From the IMG/VR virus record IMGVR_UViG_3300023176_005537, positions 62,001-126,000 of that record: a stretch of DNA of 64,000 bases; one strand, given 5' to 3'. The notes under the pieces are model-generated. The model did no database searches. It was not told the origin of the DNA and saw only the letters and a program-made list of their open reading frames with translations. The DNA comes from a virus. Both the position numbers and the translations under genes were made by a program. Every line of letters begins with the position of its first letter. Positions within the stretch are counted from its first letter, which is position 1. Positions 60,814 to 64,000 of the stretch are shown in pieces.

Positions 60814-61608
60814 ATGAAAAGTCATAATAGCAATATAAAAATTAAAAAGAATCTTCTCTTCAAAATTCTGAAAGAAGAGATCAAAAAAGAATTTTTGAAA
60901 GAAGGTATTTTAAGGATTCAAGATTATATTTCAAATGAAAATTTGAAATTGATTGAAGATACGTTTCGCAACCTTTTAAATACATATTTAACTTCCGATA
61001 GAGAAGAAAGCCTTTATTGGAATGTTGAGAAATTTGAATTTATAAATGTTGCCGGAGAGGAGGAGGTTGTTGACTTGATGCTTTCCGTTGGTCGGCCACC
61101 AAGAGGAATGGAAGGGGCTGTTGCATATCTAGATGCTAGGCCCAGTATTGGCTATTACCACTTAGCAATGTGTGTGTTAAACAAGGAAGATTATGATATA
61201 GAGGACGGTATTGATACCATGATTAATCATGAATTAATTCACTTGATAGATTCAAAATATTTTAAACGAAAAGACAGGAAAAAAGCTTACTTAGCTAGGC
61301 GAGAAGAAATTTTAGCTTTTTCTAGTCAGATATATAAACAGGTTGTTGACTTTTTAAATTCGGAAGATGAGCAGGACAAAGATTATTTGAATATTTTGCT
61401 TAATCTTTATAAAGATGGTGCGATAAAACAATTACAATTATTTAAAGCTATATTAAAGACTAGTCAACAGCTTGGAGCGATAGGCAAAGATCCCAGATTT
61501 ATAAAATCTATAATGCATCAGCACACAATGAAAGATAAGCAACCTTATTTAAAACATCTTTACAAAAAATTGTGGCCATTGATTCAAAAGAAACTTCAGG
61601 AGGTTTAA
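60814..61608 (+). CDS. Putative zincin metalloprotease with KILKEEI N-terminal peptide
   Basis: 264 residues, with GGAGAAG at 60801-60807. Residues 8-26 (IKIKKNLLFKILKEEIKKE) repeat the shared N-terminal peptide after a seven-residue extension. The motif NHELIHLIDSKYF has His139-Glu140-x2-His143 and Asp146, the HExxH(x2)D form of several zinc peptidases. The rest is helical (RREEILAFSSQIYKQVVDFL). It is probably an intracellular or packaged peptidase. The TAATG overlap couples it to the next gene. Confidence 0.65.
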   Translation: MKSHNSNIKIKKNLLFKILKEEIKKEFLKEGILRIQDYISNENLKLIEDTFRNLLNTYLTSDREESLYWNVEKFEFINVAGEEEVVDLMLSVGRPPRGMEGAVAYLDARPSIGYYHLAMCVLNKEDYDIEDGIDTMINHELIHLIDSKYFKRKDRKKAYLARREEILAFSSQIYKQVVDFLNSEDEQDKDYLNILLNLYKDGAIKQLQLFKAILKTSQQLGAIGKDPRFIKSIMHQHTMKDKQPYLKHLYKKLWPLIQKKLQEV

Positions 61609-61949
61609 TGAAAGATCAGAATTATGTTGTGAAAATGGAGAAAGCAATCTCCGAAAAGTGGGGTGCAGAGGCAATTCAAAACCCAAAAGCAGGATGGGAT
61701 CAAGAAAAAGAAAAAGAATATCTTGAACAGTTGAAAGAAAAAGAAAGAAAAAAGAGAGATTTAGAGAAAAAAGCAAAACAAAATCTTTCAAAAGTGGCAA
61801 GAGCGTGTCCTATTTGTGAACAAGACAAGATTAGTTCAAGGCACGATGTTTATTTCACAAAGTTTTCTTGTTGTTTTGATTGCTATGTGCAGTGGATTGA
61901 AGGTAGAGAGCAAAGATGGAAGGAAGGTTGGAGACCAGACAAAAAATAG
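61608..61949 (+). CDS. Small zinc-finger protein
   Basis: 113 residues from the ATG at 61608, with AGGAGG just before it (61598-61603) and overlapping the previous stop; an in-frame ATG at 61572 is less likely. The first 60 residues form a charged helix (SEKWGAEAIQNPKAGWDQEKEKEYLEQLKEKERKKRD). The end has ACPICEQDKISSRHDVYFTKFSCCFDCYVQWIEG, two CxxC pairs that form a zinc site. Similar proteins precede terminase in marine T4-like phages. No function known. Confidence 0.7.
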   Translation: MKDQNYVVKMEKAISEKWGAEAIQNPKAGWDQEKEKEYLEQLKEKERKKRDLEKKAKQNLSKVARACPICEQDKISSRHDVYFTKFSCCFDCYVQWIEGREQRWKEGWRPDKK

Positions 61950-61968
61950 TCTTTTAACCTTCTAATTA

Positions 61969-61976
61969 CTATTTAT
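61969..61976 (+). promoter_or_regulatory. CTATTTAT element before terminase region
   Basis: CTATTTAT at 61969-61976 stands 40 bases before the ATG at 62009, in a 59-base gap without a gene. The same octamer is at 44394 and 53249 at similar distance from a start. It may be a late promoter element of this phage, or the reverse complement of a T4-type ATAAATAG. Confidence 0.35.
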
Positions 61977-62008
61977 TACAAACAAATTGTTTTATTGGAG
62001 ATTTAAAT

Positions 62009-62521
62009 ATGTCAGAAATGTTAGCAGTAGTTAGAGGAATTTCCCAAGTATTGGCAAATACCTATCACGGCGCTTACGATCCTAGAACTGGTGAAAAAAT
62101 TAAAGTGGGTTTGAAACGAGATGAAGAAGTTCCCCATACGGAGCATCAACTTCTGGATGGCTTTAAAGTTCGTTTTCACGGAAACAAACTTGTTATCACT
62201 TATCAGGCCGATGTTGATCTGAAACATCTTCACAGGGTGGATTATGAGCGAGAAGTAGAAGAGATTTATGCTAATATCGTCAAATATCTTCAAACAGAAT
62301 ACAAAAAACACACTGGTCGCTCCCTTCGTTTGACCGAAGAAGGCGAATGTGACATTCTTATGCAGTCGGTTTCTAGAAAAAGAAACTTTGTTCAGTGTGT
62401 CAAGCATTACAAGATTAACAATATCAAGGGAGAGCCTAACCCCTACGATGATGGTGAAGATCTCGTAAGAGACGCAACCAAAAGATTTATCGCTATGGGT
62501 AAAAACAACACTCCGTTTTAA
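62009..62521 (+). CDS. Conserved protein next to terminase
   Basis: 170 residues, with GGAG before the start. Starts MLAVVRGISQVLANTYHGAYDPRTGEKIKVGLKRDEE, then FKVRFHGNKLVITYQADVDLKHLH, and a helix-rich end SLRLTEEGECDILMQSVSRKRNFVQCVKHYKI. Alpha/beta, without an enzyme motif. The place directly before gp17 is where T4 has the small terminase gp16, but size and look do not settle that. It may be a terminase-associated or neck protein. Confidence 0.62.
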   Translation: MSEMLAVVRGISQVLANTYHGAYDPRTGEKIKVGLKRDEEVPHTEHQLLDGFKVRFHGNKLVITYQADVDLKHLHRVDYEREVEEIYANIVKYLQTEYKKHTGRSLRLTEEGECDILMQSVSRKRNFVQCVKHYKINNIKGEPNPYDDGEDLVRDATKRFIAMGKNNTPF

Positions 62522-62529
62522 GGATTGAA

Positions 62530-64000
62530 ATGTCTAAAAATGCTGCAAGAATTCCAAAGAAACAAATTAAAGCGGAAATCCTCAAATCAGGTAGAGATCC
62601 GGTTTATTTTATCAATAACTATGTAAAAACTGTCCACCCAGTTCGTGGAGCAGTCCCTTTCAAGACTTACCCTTTCCAAACAGAACTTTTAAAAGAATTT
62701 CAAAACAATCGCTACAATATCATCCTTAAAGCAAGGCAGTTGGGTATCTCCACCTTGAGTGCGTCTTATATTCTTTGGATGATGTTGTTTTCTCAAAACA
62801 AAAACATTCTTGTTATTGCAACAAAGCTCCAAACAGCCGGGAACTTGGTTAGAAAAGTCAAACAAATGATGAACTCTCTCCCCAGTTGGATGAGGATTGC
62901 ATCAATCAAGATTGATAACCGAACTTCTTTTGAACTTTCAAACGGTTCGCAAATCAAAGCATCTGCCACTTCCGCTGATGCAGGTCGTTCGGAAGCTCTT
63001 TCTCTTTTGGTTATTGATGAAGCTGCTCATATTGAGAACATGGACGAGCTTTGGGCTGGTCTTTATCCCACAATTTCAACCGGTGGTCGTGTTATTGCAC
63101 TTTCTTCTCCAATGGGCGTTGGGAACTGGTTTCACAAGATGTGCGTTGGAGCAGAAAACAGCGAAAATGACTTCTTTTTGACCACTTTACCTTGGGATGT
63201 TCACCCTGAAAGGGACGATAACTGGTTTAAAAAAGAAACAAACAACCTCCCGCAAAGAAAGATTGCACAGGAATACCTTTGTTCATTCAACGCTTCCGGT
63301 GAAACTGTTGTTCACGCTGACGATCTTACTTTTTATGAGAAGAAAGTGGAGATCCCAAAGTACAAATCAGGGTTTGACAGAAACTATTGGATCTGGAAAG
63401 AAGCAGAAAAAGGCAAAAACTATCTTATTTCAGCAGACGTTGCTAGGGGTGACGGAAGAGACCATTCTGCTTTTCATGTTGTTGACGTTGAAGAGATGGA
63501 TATCGTAGCAGAATATTGTGGAAAACCTTCAATTGACCTTTTTGCCACTTTTCTGCAAGATGTTGCTAGGGAATATGGAAATCCTCTTTTGGTTGTGGAA
63601 AACAACAACATTGGATACGCAGTTTTAGAGAAGCTAATCGAAGCAGGGTATCCAAATCTTTACTTTTCCATCAAAGGTTCGGGTGAATACATTGATTCTT
63701 TTGCTGCCGAGACAAGAACTGGGTCTGTTCCCGGCTTTTCAACATCTCACAAGACCAGACCCCTGATCATTGCAAAGTTGGAAGAATTCATCAGAAATAA
63801 ACTACTTAATATCAAATCAAACCGCCTTATACAAGAGTTAAGAACGTTTGTTTGGAACAATGGCCGACCAGAAGCAATGAAAGGTTACAATGATGACCTT
63901 ACAATGTCTTTGGCGATTGCTTGCTGGGTTAGAGACACCGCCATTGTCCAAGGAAGAAGGAACGATGACTTTAAAAGAGCCTTGATTGGTGGAATTATGT
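62530..64000 (+). CDS. gp17: Terminase large subunit, gp17-like (3' end outside window)
   Basis: At least 490 residues, cut by the right edge. ATPase part: Walker A-like ARQLGIST at 68-75, Walker B LLVIDEAAHI with Asp163/Glu164, and SSPMGVGNWF as the coupling motif. Nuclease part, RNase H fold: SADVARGDG with Asp303, VVENNNIGY with Glu357 and YNDDLTMSLAIA with Asp455/456. It matches T4 gp17 and marine relatives in order and length. The protein pumps DNA into the prohead and cuts the concatemer. It starts eight bases after the previous stop, with AAGGATTG upstream. Confidence 0.97.
   Translation, partial: MSKNAARIPKKQIKAEILKSGRDPVYFINNYVKTVHPVRGAVPFKTYPFQTELLKEFQNNRYNIILKARQLGISTLSASYILWMMLFSQNKNILVIATKLQTAGNLVRKVKQMMNSLPSWMRIASIKIDNRTSFELSNGSQIKASATSADAGRSEALSLLVIDEAAHIENMDELWAGLYPTISTGGRVIALSSPMGVGNWFHKMCVGAENSENDFFLTTLPWDVHPERDDNWFKKETNNLPQRKIAQEYLCSFNASGETVVHADDLTFYEKKVEIPKYKSGFDRNYWIWKEAEKGKNYLISADVARGDGRDHSAFHVVDVEEMDIVAEYCGKPSIDLFATFLQDVAREYGNPLLVVENNNIGYAVLEKLIEAGYPNLYFSIKGSGEYIDSFAAETRTGSVPGFSTSHKTRPLIIAKLEEFIRNKLLNIKSNRLIQELRTFVWNNGRPEAMKGYNDDLTMSLAIACWVRDTAIVQGRRNDDFKRALIGGIM

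Noticed and set aside
62897-63508. Two plus-strand open frames inside the terminase region
   Set aside because: They are out-of-frame shadows of gp17, whose ATPase and nuclease motifs read through without interruption in the main frame.

Overview
The window is part of the genome of a large AT-rich tailed phage of the T4-like myovirus type, infecting a Gram-negative bacterium. The support is a run of recognisable T4-type genes: a gp55-like late sigma factor, a gp25-like and a gp6-like baseplate wedge protein, a gp61-like primase, gp47/gp46-type recombination nuclease domains, and a gp17-like large terminase that runs off the right edge. Several accessory genes (PIN-PhoH, the small cysteine-rich proteins, short N-terminal targeting-like peptides) are of the kind seen in marine T4-like phages. 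I see no tRNA, rRNA, CRISPR array, insertion sequence or integrase, and no stretch above 300 bases without a gene. Almost everything is on the + strand with start/stop overlaps, so transcription units are long. Only phoH (left edge) and a small Fis-type HTH gene are on the - strand.

Layout: 1-2189 holds PIN-PhoH (-), a secreted trypsin-like lipoprotein (+) and the HTH gene (-). 2382-15458 is a 13-kb sugar island with seven glycosyltransferases, a split transketolase, an RfbH-type 3-dehydrase, a 4,6-dehydratase, an SDR reductase/epimerase and the GDP-fucose pair Fcl/Gmd. 15455-17242 holds small conserved proteins and the late sigma factor. 17254-47714 is a 30-kb virion block: hub with NlpC/P60-like domain, spike-like protein, a 1875-aa protein, gp25, gp6, a 521-aa beta-rich protein, a 2818-aa LamG-containing protein and a set of further structural proteins. 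47744-53241 is a DNA-metabolism block: RuvC-like resolvase, primase and an Mre11-Rad50 single-chain fusion. 53284-57910 holds cysteine-rich, lysine-rich and cupin-like proteins and a large unknown. 57907-60334 is a lysis region: cysteine amidase-like endolysin, holin-like, spanin-like and a signal-peptide protein. Interleaved with and following it (59344-61608) are three enzyme-like proteins with a common N-terminal peptide. 61608-64000 ends with a zinc-finger protein, a terminase-proximal protein and gp17.

How it fits together: host-type sigma70 promoters (best at 48713-48741) probably drive replication genes, while gp55 and AT-rich late-type elements drive virion, lysis and packaging genes. 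The sugar island has candidate enzymes to convert a 4-keto-6-deoxy sugar nucleotide to a 3-deoxy and perhaps carbon-branched sugar, plus GDP-L-fucose, and enough transferases to build an oligosaccharide on a virion protein, the DNA or the host surface. The most interesting signal is the shared N-terminal peptide of consensus KIxKxxLxKIIKEEL on otherwise unrelated proteins (including an ArdA-like, a HAD-phosphatase-like and an HExxH protein). I propose it as a cargo-loading signal comparable to the capsid-targeting sequence of T4 internal proteins.
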